Of a stretch of DNA of 14,325 nucleotides, positions 14,042 to 14,325 are shown in pieces. Position numbers and translations under genes: made by a program. The stretch lies in assembly GCA_016927635.1 (NCBI GenBank), contig JAFGMJ010000022.1, positions 1 to 14,325 of the forward strand. Reading direction: 5' to 3'. The DNA is from Actinomycetota bacterium (lineage in GTDB: Bacteria; Actinomycetota; Humimicrobiia; Humimicrobiales; Humimicrobiaceae). Under the pieces are notes generated by a model that worked only from the letters and a program-made list of their open reading frames with translations, had not been told where the DNA came from and did no database searches. Positions within the stretch are counted from its first letter, which is position 1, and each line of letters begins with the position of its first letter.

Positions 14042-14325
14042 ATTTCAGCCTTTCGCCTTTCTTTTTTTTAGTTTGCAATCTTTTTGTTAGACGTCTACAG
14101 GTTTTTCTGGTTTCACAAGATAATTCACAGCCTGCAAATATTTAATTAAATGCTTTATCGCCTTTTTTATTGTTTTATATGATGTAAAATATATATGAAA
14201 GCAAAAGATAATTATTTGTTCAGTTAAATCAGGAAAAAACATTATAAATAACGCAAATGGATTATTTAAGACCGGATATAGTCCAAAAAAAATTAAATAC
14301 AAATTATTTCGGCAGGAACATGATA
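14042..14325. other. AT-rich region upstream of fabZ with no convincing gene
   Basis: This 284-bp stretch should hold the control region or upstream continuation of the fabZ operon. It contains a perfect 12-bp palindrome, ATTTAATTAAAT (14140-14151), about 100 bp from the fabZ start. On the minus strand a TATAAT lies near 14250 without a good -35. One minus-strand frame is open from the window edge to a stop at 14087. Its deduced residues are very rich in Phe, Ile, Leu and Tyr, it has no ATG start within the window and no ribosome site, and its first codon positions are T-rich, unlike the genes here. It could be the tail of a gene beginning outside the window, but I do not call it. Confidence 0.4.

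Noticed and set aside
14087..14325. Minus-strand open frame upstream of fabZ
   Set aside because: Its only start within the window is a TTG without a ribosome site, the product is dominated by Phe/Ile/Leu/Tyr, and its codon first positions are T-rich rather than purine-rich. It might be the end of a gene starting outside the window, which cannot be judged here.

Overview
This window comes from an A+T-rich anaerobic bacterium, probably of a Gram-positive (monoderm) lineage. Two things point that way. A PP2C phosphatase gene sits next to a Ser/Thr kinase with four extracellular PASTA repeats, a pairing best known from Firmicutes and Actinobacteria. There is also a complete lctBCD-type set, an Etf-linked lactate dehydrogenase with a ferredoxin-like domain on EtfA, known from strict anaerobes such as Acetobacterium woodii. 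Gene order around the kinase matches neither the classical Firmicutes locus nor the actinobacterial one, so I do not name a taxon. No rRNA, tRNA, CRISPR array, insertion sequence or prophage gene is visible.

Layout. (1) 18-404 (+): a small TPR protein, convergent with the next block. (2) 3887-425 (-): etfB, etfA and a GlcD/LctD-type FAD dehydrogenase, tightly packed; together they should form a lactate dehydrogenase/Etf complex that couples lactate oxidation, ferredoxin and NAD+. (3) 3888-4078: a 191-bp divergent control region with a well-formed promoter in each direction and a perfect 14-bp palindrome over the rightward -35. (4) 4079-4933 (+): a class II ketose-bisphosphate aldolase; 5029-5961 (+): a PHP-domain phosphoesterase. 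(5) 6036-8715 (+): PP2C phosphatase and PASTA kinase, one base apart, neither with a visible Shine-Dalgarno sequence; the phosphatase mRNA may be leaderless. (6) 14041-8687 (-): a type II fatty-acid synthesis cluster read fabZ, fabD, fabG, fabF, accD, accA. The end of accA overlaps the end of the kinase gene by 29 bp. (7) 14042-14325: an AT-rich stretch upstream of fabZ with no convincing gene.

How the genes fit together. The Etf/lactate dehydrogenase block interconverts lactate and pyruvate and balances ferredoxin with NADH. The aldolase works in upper sugar metabolism. AccA and AccD form the carboxyltransferase half of acetyl-CoA carboxylase, making malonyl-CoA. FabD loads malonate onto acyl carrier protein, FabF condenses, FabG reduces and FabZ dehydrates. 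The enoyl reductase, FabH, acyl carrier protein, AccB and AccC are not in the window. The absence of acpP between fabG and fabF is notable, because it is often there. The kinase/phosphatase pair probably senses cell-wall muropeptides; a link to the neighbouring fatty-acid genes is only a possibility.

The window is mostly recognisable core metabolism. The points most worth a second look are the lctBCD-type complex and its divergent control region, the apparently leaderless and SD-free phosphatase/kinase pair, the overlapping kinase/accA tails, and the fatty-acid cluster without acpP.
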